A stretch of 64,000 nt of DNA from Marinomonas rhizomae (GCF_003315485.1 NZ_QNSE01000005.1:124001-188000), one strand, 5' to 3'; shown: positions 34,228 to 43,341, numbered from the stretch's first letter. Notes: a model not told the origin generated them from the letters alone. A program made the numbers and translations.

Positions 34228-36198
34228 ATGATAACTCGTCGTTTTTCACGAGTACGTCCTACAAGGCAAAATATGGTCATGAATTTCGCTTTTGAAGCAC
34301 AAAGAACACAACAACGCTTGTTAGCCGAATTAGATTTTAGCCAACTAACTTCTCAGCAAAAAACGATCTTTGTTAAGCGCTTAGAAAAAGGTTTTGCATC
34401 ACTCTTCAAACAGCTTCTCCCGCTTTATGGACACTGCTTTGATCTGCATTACCACCTTAAGGTGTTACTGCAATCCTTTATCGATTTTCATAAGAAGAAA
34501 CGCCCAGCCCAAATCAAAGATAAAGCTGAGTATTGGTTCGAATCTAATCAAAATGTCGGCATTGCTGTGTACGTTGATTTACTGGCTGACGATCTAAGCT
34601 CGCTGATCGGAAAAGTTCCGTATTTTGAGTCATTAGGCGTTAACTATGTTCATCTAATGCCTCTTTATCTAGCGCCGGAAGGCAATAGCGATGGCGGTTA
34701 CGCGATTTCAGATTACCGCACCGTGTCACCTAGTTTGGGCACCAACAAAGACTTAAAAGACCTTGCTTCTGCGCTACACAAAAAAGGCATCCGCATGGTG
34801 TTGGATTTTGTCTTTAATCACACATCAGACGAGCATCGTTGGGCAGAAGCTGCCAAATCAGGTGACCAAGAGTTCCAAGACTACTACCACTTCATGGGCG
34901 AGCAAGACGCCATGGAATACAACCAAACGGTGCGTGAAATATTTCCGCAAATCCGTCGCGGTAGCTTCACTTATTCACCCGAATTAGACTGCCATGTATG
35001 GACCACCTTTAATTCATTCCAGTGGGATCTGAATTATTCTAATCCAGCGGTTTTTGTCGCTGTCGTGGAAGAAATGTTACACCTTATTTTAAATGGTTGT
35101 GATGTTTTACGTTTGGACGCTCTCGCGTTTGTTTGGAAAGAAAAAGGCACTGTGTGTGAGAACTTACCTAAGGCTCACAATTTAATCAAAGCATTCAAAG
35201 CCTGCTTAGACATAGCTGCACCGCAAGTGGTTTTTAAATCCGAAGCCATTGTTCACCCTGATGAAGTGAATAAATACATTGGCGCTGATGAATGTACACT
35301 CTCTTATAACCCTCTCATGATGGCCTTGCTGTGGGAAAGTTTAGCCACACGCCAAACTAATTTATTATACCAATCACTAGAACGTAGCTTTAAGATTCCA
35401 GAGCACACTACTTGGGTCAACTACATACGTTGTCACGACGACATTGGCTGGCTATGGGACGATGCTGTTTCTGATCGTCTCAGCATGAATGGATATGACC
35501 ACCGTCATTTCTTGAATCAGTTTTATACCGGACAATTCGATGGCTCTTTTGCCGCAGGCGTTCCGTTCCAAGAAAACCCAGTCAATGGCGATTGCCGAGT
35601 ATGCGGCACATTAGCGTCTCTTGCGGGTGTCGAGAATGCAATACAAGCTAATGATCCAATTTTGCTCGATCATGCCATCAAACGGATTCGCCTATTAAAC
35701 GGCATCAACTTCGCCATGCCCGGCATCCCCTTATTGTATCAAGGCGATGACCTTGGCGTACTCAACAACAATGATTACCTAAGCGATCCGACGAAAGCAA
35801 AAGATAGCCGCTGGGTGCATCGTAAGAAGTTCACCAAGGATGATTTCGCTCTTGCTGCCGACATTGAAACGCCGCAGGGAAGAATCGCTCAGCTGATCCG
35901 AGAGATGATTCAAATCCGCAAAGCCAATCCGGTTTTTGCTGCGCAAGAATTTGAATTAATTTCCTTAGGTAGCCAACACCTATTTGCTTTCAAACGACAA
36001 ATGGACGACAAAACTCTATTAGTCATCGCTAACATGAGCGAACACCTAGTGCCGCTGGGACATCTTCCACTAGGTAAATCACTAAGCGAACTCATAGGGC
36101 AAGGCACAGCAGTAAACTTACTCAACAAAGAATTAGTAGATCTACCCGCATTAAGCCTTATCGAACCGTTAGATATTTTTTGGTTAACAAAAGCGTAA
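34228..36198 (+). CDS. amylosucrase-type GH13 glucosyltransferase
   Basis: Alpha-amylase-superfamily enzyme of the GH13_4 group, which splits sucrose and builds alpha-1,4-glucan, releasing fructose. The N-terminal helical domain (about 1-90) is characteristic of amylosucrase. The barrel has MVLDFVFNHTSDEHRW, the nucleophile Asp in DVLRLDALAF, the acid/base Glu in FKSEAIVHPDE and the stabilising Asp in YIRCHDDIGW. A short beta domain ends the 656 residues. ATG 34228 has AGGT 7 nt upstream. There is no sucrose transporter or hydrolase beside it, and no signal peptide, so it acts inside the cell. Confidence 0.9.
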   Translation: MITRRFSRVRPTRQNMVMNFAFEAQRTQQRLLAELDFSQLTSQQKTIFVKRLEKGFASLFKQLLPLYGHCFDLHYHLKVLLQSFIDFHKKKRPAQIKDKAEYWFESNQNVGIAVYVDLLADDLSSLIGKVPYFESLGVNYVHLMPLYLAPEGNSDGGYAISDYRTVSPSLGTNKDLKDLASALHKKGIRMVLDFVFNHTSDEHRWAEAAKSGDQEFQDYYHFMGEQDAMEYNQTVREIFPQIRRGSFTYSPELDCHVWTTFNSFQWDLNYSNPAVFVAVVEEMLHLILNGCDVLRLDALAFVWKEKGTVCENLPKAHNLIKAFKACLDIAAPQVVFKSEAIVHPDEVNKYIGADECTLSYNPLMMALLWESLATRQTNLLYQSLERSFKIPEHTTWVNYIRCHDDIGWLWDDAVSDRLSMNGYDHRHFLNQFYTGQFDGSFAAGVPFQENPVNGDCRVCGTLASLAGVENAIQANDPILLDHAIKRIRLLNGINFAMPGIPLLYQGDDLGVLNNNDYLSDPTKAKDSRWVHRKKFTKDDFALAADIETPQGRIAQLIREMIQIRKANPVFAAQEFELISLGSQHLFAFKRQMDDKTLLVIANMSEHLVPLGHLPLGKSLSELIGQGTAVNLLNKELVDLPALSLIEPLDIFWLTKA

Positions 36199-36232
36199 AA
36201 TTTCGTTCATTATTTAATGAAATTGGAGGAAT

Positions 36233-36270
36233 AAAAAAACGGATCGATTGTAAAGTCGATCCGTTTTTTT
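36233..36270. terminator. bidirectional terminator between amylosucrase and DUF3037 gene
   Basis: AAAAAACGGATCGA (36234-36247) pairs with TCGATCCGTTTTTT (36256-36269), with an 8-nt loop. T runs follow on both strands. It serves the convergent genes on each side. Confidence 0.92.
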
Positions 36271-36288
36271 ATATTCAATTACGTCTGG

Positions 36289-37104
36289 TCAATGCTTGGC
36301 AAATTTCTCAATAGCAGATTTATTATGAATATCAACTAATTCACCAAAATGATTCAACTCACTTTTAACAATAGACCAAGCCTCCTCGGCTTCTTTAGTC
36401 CTATTTTCATTCAAAGAAAACGGAAGAAGAACCCTCTTGGGAAGCAAATCTAAGCTAGCCATACGATTTAAACGAACTTCATTGTTACCTACTACTTCGA
36501 AAATTTCTTTTGCAGTAAGTTTGTCTTTTATTTCAATAGGCTGTATCAACTTCAACGGTTCACCTTGCTCACTTAACTGAGTAAAGTCATAGGTTACTTC
36601 GAAGACGCTTTTTGAAAACTTATGTCGTCTAAAAGGGTATTCAAGACACAGAGAATCAAGTTGAGACCTTAAGATACCACCTAATTTTAGCCTGTTTTTG
36701 ACCTGAGAGGCTGAGCTATGACTGACCATACGAGCAAATACACTATTAAGTGTTCCGTCAATTGAATCCGTTATAAGGGTTCGAACCTCGCTGAAACGCA
36801 ACAAAGTTGCACGAGGTTTAACCAAAAAGTCAAAGGCCTCTTCTGCACTCATGTGATGATGAGCGACTTGTTCTTGAACAAAAGCCAATTCTTTCTGATA
36901 AGAGGTCATTGCAAATTTGAACACTTGCCTATCATCAATATGAAAAAATTTTGATACCCTAGCACCAATATCTGCAGTATCTAACTTGAATACGAAGGAG
37001 TTATGGCTTTTTGAATAAAGAAGTACACCCACATTAGCAAACTCACCAGTTTCACTATAGGGAGCAAAGCGTAGAACAACGTATTTACAAGCATATTTTT
37101 TCAT
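36289..37104 (-). CDS. DUF3037 protein paired with HipA-like kinase
   Basis: Cytoplasmic protein of about 271 residues with an N-terminal DUF3037 domain (KYACKYVVLRFAPYSETGEF, then ANVGVLLYS). Its function is not known. It is commonly encoded next to a HipA-like kinase gene, as here, where its ATG (37104) overlaps the kinase stop by 4 nt (ATGA). A possible start 12 nt earlier is less likely. It is last in the minus-strand run that starts at prlC and is followed by a strong terminator. It is intact although its kinase partner carries a nonsense codon. Confidence 0.82.
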   Translation of the reverse strand: MKKYACKYVVLRFAPYSETGEFANVGVLLYSKSHNSFVFKLDTADIGARVSKFFHIDDRQVFKFAMTSYQKELAFVQEQVAHHHMSAEEAFDFLVKPRATLLRFSEVRTLITDSIDGTLNSVFARMVSHSSASQVKNRLKLGGILRSQLDSLCLEYPFRRHKFSKSVFEVTYDFTQLSEQGEPLKLIQPIEIKDKLTAKEIFEVVGNNEVRLNRMASLDLLPKRVLLPFSLNENRTKEAEEAWSIVKSELNHFGELVDIHNKSAIEKFAKH

Positions 37105-37811
37105 ACAAAAAACCAAAAATCATCGTCAGTATAACGGCTTAAAGTGCTCTCAATTGCAACAAGATCAACATCTGCTTTAAGTGTATTTACAGGTGAATCA
37201 CTATACTGCCATTCTTCTGGCATAGAACCAATGATGTTATTTAAATTAAGTAAAATATCTTCCATATGTCTATTCAACTCGGCTCTAAACGCCAAATCGT
37301 TGAGCAGCTTTTTGTTAATCTGATCATAAAATAGATGACTAAAAACATCATCTCTAGTGTATTTTTTATCAAAAGCACAATTATGATCGATAACCCGAAT
37401 ACGCCTATCACTAACTAAAAGGTTCGTGTTATCACTGTTTCTATCAGCATTTTTCACCCAATAATCAAAAAGGAAAATTTTTAGTTTTTCATCTTCAGTG
37501 ACGATGTTTTTCATCGTTTTAGGCTCAAACCACTGCGCTAATTAAATCTTCTTCGAACCAAAAATAGGACCGCACCCTAAGTCAAACCGAGTATCAAAAT
37601 CTAACTCAAGGTATAGCTCTTCAGGTATTTCGAGCAGCTCATAATCAGCAATTGGCAGGCCAAATGCCTTTGCTAAATTAGCACATATCCACTCATTCAC
37701 TTGACTCGAGCGAGGCAAGCCTTTAACGATAAAAGAATTTCCACTCTCATCAAGGCACTCATATGGATTGCTATAACCTTGATCTACTCTCCCAATAACT
37801 TCCACTATCAT
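37101..37811 (-). pseudogene. HipA-like kinase gene with in-frame stop
   Basis: The upstream part encodes MIVEVIGRVDQGYSNPYECL and further N-lobe sequence (FIVKGLPRSSQVNEWICANL) to FGSKKI, then TAA (37544-37542). The same frame continues LAQWFEPKTMKNIVTEDEKL and carries the catalytic block LFDYWVKNADRNSDNTNLLV with the metal-binding VIDHNCAFD. The two parts lie in exactly the same frame, so one nonsense codon splits an otherwise complete HipA-like Ser/Thr kinase of about 236 residues. Re-initiation at ATG 37514 could make a C-terminal piece only. Partner gene is the DUF3037 gene downstream. Confidence 0.85.
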
Positions 37812-37845
37812 TTTCACAAAGAGGTCCCTCAAATTTGTAATTATT

Positions 37846-38106
37846 CTAGTGTTTGGTCGAACCCGGATTCGGTATAAAATTAATCACCATTTCTTCTGCT
37901 TGAGGTGAGCTGCTGTGAGGCGTATTCACTCGTGTTGGAATCTCAGTAGGCTGCGCCTGCACAATGGTCGATTGCTCATCCGTGTAACCACAAGCAATGC
38001 ACTCACGATATTGCTTTTCTGCGTCATCGTCGCGCCATGCACGAATTTTATCCATCTCACTACAACGAGGGCACACCGCCCCTGCGATAAAGCGTTTTAC
38101 TGTCAT
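37846..38106 (-). CDS. yheV: YheV-family putative metal-binding protein
   Basis: Small protein of 86 residues matching the gammaproteobacterial YheV/DUF2387 family. A zinc-ribbon-like N-terminus has CPRC (residues about 12-15) and CIACGYTDEQ (about 37-46). In many gammaproteobacteria yheV directly follows prlC. Here a HipA-like kinase and a HIRAN gene lie between the two. Its function is unknown. The gap to the HIRAN gene upstream is 13 nt. Confidence 0.88.
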   Translation of the reverse strand: MTVKRFIAGAVCPRCSEMDKIRAWRDDDAEKQYRECIACGYTDEQSTIVQAQPTEIPTRVNTPHSSSPQAEEMVINFIPNPGSTKH

Positions 38107-38119
38107 AATTTCAATTACC

Positions 38120-38860
38120 TTAGTCGGTTAATGGCTGATATTCTTGACCAGCCATAAAGCTATGCTGTAATTCTGTAGGTAAGCTTCCTTGTACTCTACA
38201 AAGCAATTTATAACTCTCAGGCGCTTCATTAGAAATTAGCTCCACACTAAAGCACATAGTATTCTGATTTTCAGTCAAAATAGAGAATAATTCTAACGAC
38301 AAATACCTAGGAATATACCCTAAGAGTTCTGGCGGATTTTGCGTACGAAGAAGAACCGCATTATTATCAAACTCATTCTGAATATCTAAGCATGCATATA
38401 GAACGTCTCCTGACTTAAGAGAATCAATTCGTTTTTGTGCGCTCTCTGGCAAATATCGGACACCATGAACAAAAAACACATGTTCAAATTCACCACCCTC
38501 CCCAAGCTCAATTTTAGGAAAAAGCTGTAAATTATCCGTGCCTCGAACGCCACCAGATCTGGTGAGCACGTCCATACTATTTGCTGTTTCATGATTTAAG
38601 CCCAACCACGAAATAAACTTAGGAAACTCCGGACGTTTGGAAGATAACAAACGATTTTGGAAAACAGGAAACAATCCTGAAGATCTATACTCCTTGGTTA
38701 AATTCTCCATTCCACTAAAAGGAACAAAGTTATTTGTCGCTCTGCTTCCTTGTGTATATCTAAAGGAATACTGCTCTTTTTCATACTCTAAAACGCCAAT
38801 CACATGCCAATCTCTTGAGTCTGGGTCTTGCCAAGTTAAGAATGCAGTTTGTTTATTCAT
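38120..38860 (-). CDS. HIRAN-domain protein linked to HipA-like kinase
   Basis: A 246-residue protein. The C-terminal half fits a HIRAN domain (HVFFVHGVRYLPESAQKRID, GDVLYACLDIQNEFDNNAVL then LRTQNPPELLGYIPRYLS), a small beta-barrel that binds 3' DNA ends in SNF2 proteins such as HLTF. The N-terminal half resembles the N-lobe cap of HipA proteins (GVLEYEKEQYSFRYTQGS, FPVFQNRLLSSKRPEF). Its ATG overlaps the stop of the upstream kinase by 8 nt, so the two are translated as a unit. It could be a split-off regulatory lobe or antitoxin of that kinase, as in tripartite HipBST-like systems. Function is inferred. Confidence 0.75.
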   Translation of the reverse strand: MNKQTAFLTWQDPDSRDWHVIGVLEYEKEQYSFRYTQGSRATNNFVPFSGMENLTKEYRSSGLFPVFQNRLLSSKRPEFPKFISWLGLNHETANSMDVLTRSGGVRGTDNLQLFPKIELGEGGEFEHVFFVHGVRYLPESAQKRIDSLKSGDVLYACLDIQNEFDNNAVLLRTQNPPELLGYIPRYLSLELFSILTENQNTMCFSVELISNEAPESYKLLCRVQGSLPTELQHSFMAGQEYQPLTD

Positions 38861-39799
38861 AATATTTTAATAACCTTTTTCGATTTTCAATAACCACCTT
38901 GTAGGCAAAATCTCTACCAATATCTGATATCAGATCAGGTGGTATTCGATCGAACACTCTCTTAATGTGTACTTCTGTGAGCAAGTCTAACGTTGATAGC
39001 CAGTGCTTCTTTGCTGCTGGATATTTCTGCACTGCGTGAATAAAAGCATCAACCGTTTTCATTGGTTTTTTGTCTGTTTTAAGTTTATATAACTGCGATT
39101 GCGCTTTTTGCACAAACTGCTCTATAGATCGATTTTTATCTTTGGTTGTCAATCTTTCATTACGCTCTTTATCTAATAACTCTCTACCCATACTTGCAGC
39201 ATGATCATAAGTTGGGCAGAGTCTAAAAGTAGCTTTTCCTTCTTGAGATTCAACTATCACAGCCCAATTTTCATGATGCCGATCTTGATTACTTATTAAT
39301 GCATCTAACATCAAATAACCACAAAAACTTCCGCCGCACCTAAACCATGCAAATCGAAATCTGACTTTGGCGGTAAAACCGCAGATAACTCAAGAAAAGC
39401 GAGCACTCTAGTAACTGTATGGCTGGTCACTTTTTGTTTATTGTCATAAAAATCAACAGGACGAGGGTATTCATCAGGATCATCTCTATGAAGCAGCTCA
39501 TTTCCCATCACTAAGTGTTCATTTTTATCAACAATATTAGGAGAAGTAACTCCGTACCTACCATTATGAATCGCAATATCGTAGTTGACATGAGGCAACC
39601 CCAATAATAAACATAACTGCTCGGCACACTTTTCAGACCAATGCTCTCCAGTATTCGGTCGAGAATATTTAAATAATGTACGTTGGTTATTTTTCGAAAG
39701 TAAATCTCGGAACCAAAACTTCTCTTTGGTTCCGAGTTGCTCTAAAAAATCGGCATTTTCAGTTAACGTTTGGACAATATATAAGTCTTCAACTTCCAT
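38853..39799 (-). pseudogene. HipA-like kinase gene with frameshift in a poly-T tract
   Basis: The N-terminal part (KEKFWFRDLLSKNNQRTLFK; EHWSEKCAEQLCLLLGLPHV; TRVLAFLELSAVLPPKSDFD) ends GLGAAEVFVVI and a stop at 39311. The C-terminal part in another frame starts CGYLMLDALISNQDRHHENW, the HipA-type catalytic loop (NQDRHHENW) and metal site (PTYDHAAS). Adding one T to the run of five (39323-39327 on the plus strand) restores VFCGYLMLDALI across the joint. So a single-base loss breaks an intact-looking kinase of about 314 residues. ATG 39799 has GAGG 8 nt upstream. Confidence 0.88.
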
Positions 39800-39836
39800 G
39801 TATCCAGCCTCATCCAATTATTAGTTACATTATGTT

Positions 39837-41867
39837 TTATGCCGCGATGCCGCTGTGTCTCAATAAGGCATCGGTGCTTGGTTCACGACCACGGAATTCA
39901 GCGAATAATTCCGCTGCTGGGCGAGAACCACCGTTGGCCAATATGGTATCACGGAAGCGTACGCCGGTATCTTTATTGAAGATGCCGTCCTCTTCGAATT
40001 TAGAGAACGCATCGGCTGACAAGACTTCCGCCCATTTATAGCTGTAGTAACCGGCTGCGTAACCACCCGCAAAAATATGCGAGAAGCTATTTTGGAAGCG
40101 GTTAAAGTTAGGAGGCGTGGTAACAGCCACTTTGCTACGAACATCATCAAGCACCGATTGAACAGAAATGCCTTTTTGGTATTCCATGTGCAAACGGAAG
40201 TCGAACAAGGAAAATTCCAACTGACGCATCATCTGCATGCCAGATTGGAAGTTTTTAGCTGCTAACATTTTGTCTAACAAGTCTTGTGGCAATGCTTCGC
40301 CCGTTTCGTAATGACCGGCAATATGAGCCAACGCTTCTGGTTCGTAACACCAGTTTTCCATAAATTGGCTTGGCAATTCGACAGCATCCCATGCCACACC
40401 GTTAATACCGGATACGGATGAAACGTCCACTTGGGTCAACATGTGATGCAGACCATGACCAAATTCATGGAACAAGGTGGTGACTTCGTCATGCGTCAAC
40501 AAGGCAGGTTTGTCGCCAATTGGTGGTGTAAAGTTACACACAAGATACGCAATCGGTAGCTGTAAACGGTCGTCATTCAAACGACGACGAGTACGACAAG
40601 AATCCATCCATGCGCCACCGCGTTTTGCTTCGCGAGCATAAGGATCTAGATAGAAGCGAGAAACGTCTTCGCCGTCTTTGCTGATGGTGAAAAGTTGCAA
40701 GTCTTTGTTATAGCTATCAAATTCTTTTTCTTCGCGAATATCTACGCCAAATAAGGTTTGTGCCACGTGAAACAATCCTGATAAAACCTTGTTCATTGGG
40801 AAGTAAGGACGCAGTTCTTCTTGGGAGATATTGTACTTATGCTGACGCAATTTTTCTGCGTAGTAGGTCATATCCCACGCATTCAATTTTTCCACGCCGT
40901 TTTCGTCTTTCGCAAACGCTGTTAGTTGTGCAAGATCTTGTTCTGCCGAGCTTTTTGATTTTTTGGCGAGATCTTCCAAAAAGTCGATAACTTGCTGGCC
41001 ATTGTCCGCCATCTTAGTCGCAACAGACAATTCAGCGTAATTATCAAAACCAAGAATGTGGGCCATCTCATGACGCAATGCCAAAATCTCGTCGATCAAA
41101 GGCGCATTATTGAATGTGATGTCGCCACCTTGATCTGACGCGCGAGTCGCAAAAGCGCGATACATTTCTTCGCGCAGCTCTGCATTATCGGCGTAACTCA
41201 TCACTGGAATGTAAGATGGGAAATCTAAAGTAAACAACCAGCCGTCTTTTTCTTTGACTTCGGCCATTTGTTTGGCTTGTGCCAACGCAGACTCAGGCAA
41301 GCCAGACAGTTCACTTTTGTCAGTAATTAACTTGCTCCAGGCTTGTGTCGCGTCTAATACGTTTTCACCAAACTGGCTACCCAACTCAGACAAACGCTGA
41401 CTGATTTCGCCATAACGCTTTTTAGCTTCCCCTTCTAAGCCAACGCCGGACAATTCGAAGTCTCGGATGGTTTGCTTCAAGGCTTCGCTTTGTGGTTGCG
41501 TTAGTGTTTTTGCAGCATCGCTTTCAGCAAGATTTTTGTAGGCTTGGTACAAGGCTTTGTTTTGCCCAAGATCCGTATAAAACTGGGTCAATTTCGGCAA
41601 GCAAGCATTATAAGCCGCCCGCAGTTCTGGTGTGTTTTTAACTGAATTCAAATGGCCTATTGGTGACCAAAAATTGTTGAGGTCATCGTGCAGTTGATCC
41701 AAAGGCAATACGAGGCTTTGCCATGTTGGATTAGTGTTTTCACTCACACAGGCGTCAATGGCTTCTTGGTTGTGCTTTAACAGCTTTTCTAGATCTGTTT
41801 CGATGCTTGCAACATCGACGTCGGTGAAGTTCGGTAAGCTGGTCGCGTCCCATACAGACTGTGACAT
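39837..41867 (-). CDS. prlC: oligopeptidase A
   Basis: Cytoplasmic zinc metallopeptidase of the M3 thimet-oligopeptidase family that degrades short peptides, including signal-peptide fragments. The zinc site is LFHEFGHGLHHML, with a further glutamate downstream; RGGAWMDSCRTRRR precedes it and AGGYAAGYYSYKWAEV follows. The start at 41867 (MSQSVWDATSLPNFTD) is chosen by family length, 676 residues, with AAAGGA upstream. It begins the minus-strand run that continues into the HipA-like and yheV genes. Confidence 0.95.
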   Translation of the reverse strand: MSQSVWDATSLPNFTDVDVASIETDLEKLLKHNQEAIDACVSENTNPTWQSLVLPLDQLHDDLNNFWSPIGHLNSVKNTPELRAAYNACLPKLTQFYTDLGQNKALYQAYKNLAESDAAKTLTQPQSEALKQTIRDFELSGVGLEGEAKKRYGEISQRLSELGSQFGENVLDATQAWSKLITDKSELSGLPESALAQAKQMAEVKEKDGWLFTLDFPSYIPVMSYADNAELREEMYRAFATRASDQGGDITFNNAPLIDEILALRHEMAHILGFDNYAELSVATKMADNGQQVIDFLEDLAKKSKSSAEQDLAQLTAFAKDENGVEKLNAWDMTYYAEKLRQHKYNISQEELRPYFPMNKVLSGLFHVAQTLFGVDIREEKEFDSYNKDLQLFTISKDGEDVSRFYLDPYAREAKRGGAWMDSCRTRRRLNDDRLQLPIAYLVCNFTPPIGDKPALLTHDEVTTLFHEFGHGLHHMLTQVDVSSVSGINGVAWDAVELPSQFMENWCYEPEALAHIAGHYETGEALPQDLLDKMLAAKNFQSGMQMMRQLEFSLFDFRLHMEYQKGISVQSVLDDVRSKVAVTTPPNFNRFQNSFSHIFAGGYAAGYYSYKWAEVLSADAFSKFEEDGIFNKDTGVRFRDTILANGGSRPAAELFAEFRGREPSTDALLRHSGIAA

Positions 41868-42034
41868 ATCATGATATCCTTTTATATTAATTGAACGCTG
41901 TAATGCATTGGTCAATACTATGCTTACTAAGATAGGTTGTCTTAACACTTTTTCAATGCATAAAAGCCTATTGTGTTAATAGTTCCTTCATTTAATAACA
42001 CATTCTATTCACAAGCCCTTATAAGAGAGGATTT

Positions 42035-42592
42035 ATGACGATGAAATCTTTCCGTGGTAAAACACCACAACTTGGCAATCGTGTTTGGGTCGATGATAGT
42101 GCTGTCATTATTGGTGATGTCACCATTGGTGAAGACAGCTCCGTTTGGCCTTTAGTCGCGATTCGTGGCGACATGCATCGTATTACGATTGGCGCTAGAA
42201 CCAGTGTCCAAGACAACTCCTGCTTACATATCACTCACGCCAGCACCTACAAACCTGAAGGTTATCCGTTATCAATCGGTGATGATGTCACGGTTGGGCA
42301 CATGGCGATGTTACACGGCTGTACGGTTGGCAACCGAGTATTAGTTGGCATGGGGACGACTATTCTTGATGGCGCAGTGATTGAAGATGAGGTCATCATT
42401 GGTGCCGGTTCGTTGGTACCACCTGGTAAGCGTCTAGAAACAGGCTTTATGTATATGGGCTCTCCGGTGAAACAAATCCGTCCTCTCAATGATAAAGAGA
42501 TCGAATACTTTCAGTATGCCGGACTGAACTACGTCAAACTGAAAGATGAGTACTTAGCAGAAGCACAGGCCCAAAAAGCAACGTCGCTATAG
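42035..42592 (+). CDS. gamma-class carbonic anhydrase-like protein
   Basis: Left-handed beta-helix protein of the YrdA/PaaY gamma-carbonic-anhydrase family, 185 residues. Hexapeptide repeats run through VIIGDVTIGEDSSVWPLVAI and TVGHMAMLHGCTVGNRVLVG. The metal-binding histidines are visible in NSCLHITH and in VGHMAMLHG. It is a trimeric metal enzyme or acyl-transferase relative. GAGGA lies close to the ATG; an ATG 6 nt further on is the alternative. It is divergent from prlC, as in many relatives. Confidence 0.92.
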   Translation: MTMKSFRGKTPQLGNRVWVDDSAVIIGDVTIGEDSSVWPLVAIRGDMHRITIGARTSVQDNSCLHITHASTYKPEGYPLSIGDDVTVGHMAMLHGCTVGNRVLVGMGTTILDGAVIEDEVIIGAGSLVPPGKRLETGFMYMGSPVKQIRPLNDKEIEYFQYAGLNYVKLKDEYLAEAQAQKATSL

Positions 42593-42655
42593 GCAAAAGT
42601 CAAAAAAGCAGCAAAAACAGATAAGAAAGGATTTGCGAAAATAACATGCCCGTAC

Positions 42656-42682
42656 TGTAATAAATATTAACCCCACATCGTC
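42656..42682 (+). promoter_or_regulatory. ECF-type promoter of the bufferin sigma gene
   Basis: TGTAATAAATATTA (42656-42669) serves as -35-like box and CGTC (42679-42682) as -10-like box, about 29 nt before the sigma-factor ATG. The same two elements recur with identical spacing (CGTC begins 23 nt after the first T) at 43547-43573 before the precursor gene, indicating autoregulation. Confidence 0.75.
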
Positions 42683-42710
42683 TAACTATTACGCACACCT
42701 AGAGGCTTAA

Positions 42711-43340
42711 ATGATACATGCGAATGTTTCTGTTGAAGTAGATCAGTCTGCAGCAAAGAATATCTTTCAAGATGCTGTTTTTATTGAAGAATTACGTACA
42801 CAAATGTTCAAATTCGCTAAGCTTCAAGTGCGAGACAATCAATTAGCAGAAGACGCAGTACAAGAAGCTATGTTCTCTGCGTATCAAAATATTGAGCGTT
42901 TTGCACGACAGGCGGCATTTAAAACTTGGGTATTTTCCATTTTAAAGAACAAGATCATCGACTTATTACGCAAGGAAAAACGACATACCTCAGCAAGCCA
43001 ACTCGAAGATGGACCAAACCTAAGCGGTGAGGCATTACTAGAGCACTTATTCGAAGAAAATGGTCACTGGCAAAAGGATGAGCGCCCAAAGAAATGGGAC
43101 CAACCAGATCATGGCGTTGAAAATGAGCACTTTTGGCGTATTTTCGATGCATGTTTAGATGCTTTGCCAGCAAAATACGGTCGATTATTTATGATGCGTG
43201 AGTTTCTTGAGATGGATACTCCTGAAATATGTCATAACGAAGAGGTGTCGGTAAGCAGTCTAAATGTCACTTTATATCGTGCGCGTCTACGCTTACGAGA
43301 ATGTTTAGAAGATCACTGGTTTCAAAAGGAGAAGTCGTAA
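42711..43340 (+). CDS. ECF-type sigma factor of bufferin operon
   Basis: RNA polymerase sigma-70-family factor of 209 residues. Region 2 includes FAKLQVRDNQLAEDAVQEAM, then FKTWVFSILKNKIIDLLRKE. Region 4 follows at about 140-205 (LDALPAKYGRLFMMREFLEM, VSSLNVTLYRARLRLRECLE). AGAGG lies 5 nt before the ATG. It belongs to the sigma group that accompanies DUF2282/DUF692 gene clusters, such as Caulobacter SigF. The following gene is its probable anti-sigma factor, and the twin promoter boxes at 42656 and 43547 are its likely targets. Confidence 0.9.
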   Translation: MIHANVSVEVDQSAAKNIFQDAVFIEELRTQMFKFAKLQVRDNQLAEDAVQEAMFSAYQNIERFARQAAFKTWVFSILKNKIIDLLRKEKRHTSASQLEDGPNLSGEALLEHLFEENGHWQKDERPKKWDQPDHGVENEHFWRIFDACLDALPAKYGRLFMMREFLEMDTPEICHNEEVSVSSLNVTLYRARLRLRECLEDHWFQKEKS

Positions 43341-43341
43341 A

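Noticed and set aside
37101..37514. C-terminal kinase piece as a separate gene
   Set aside because: It is in the same frame as the upstream half and lacks the N-lobe; better read as one gene with a nonsense codon.
38853..39311. C-terminal half of the HIRAN-linked kinase as its own gene
   Set aside because: It starts in the middle of the kinase fold, and a one-base repair joins it to the upstream half.
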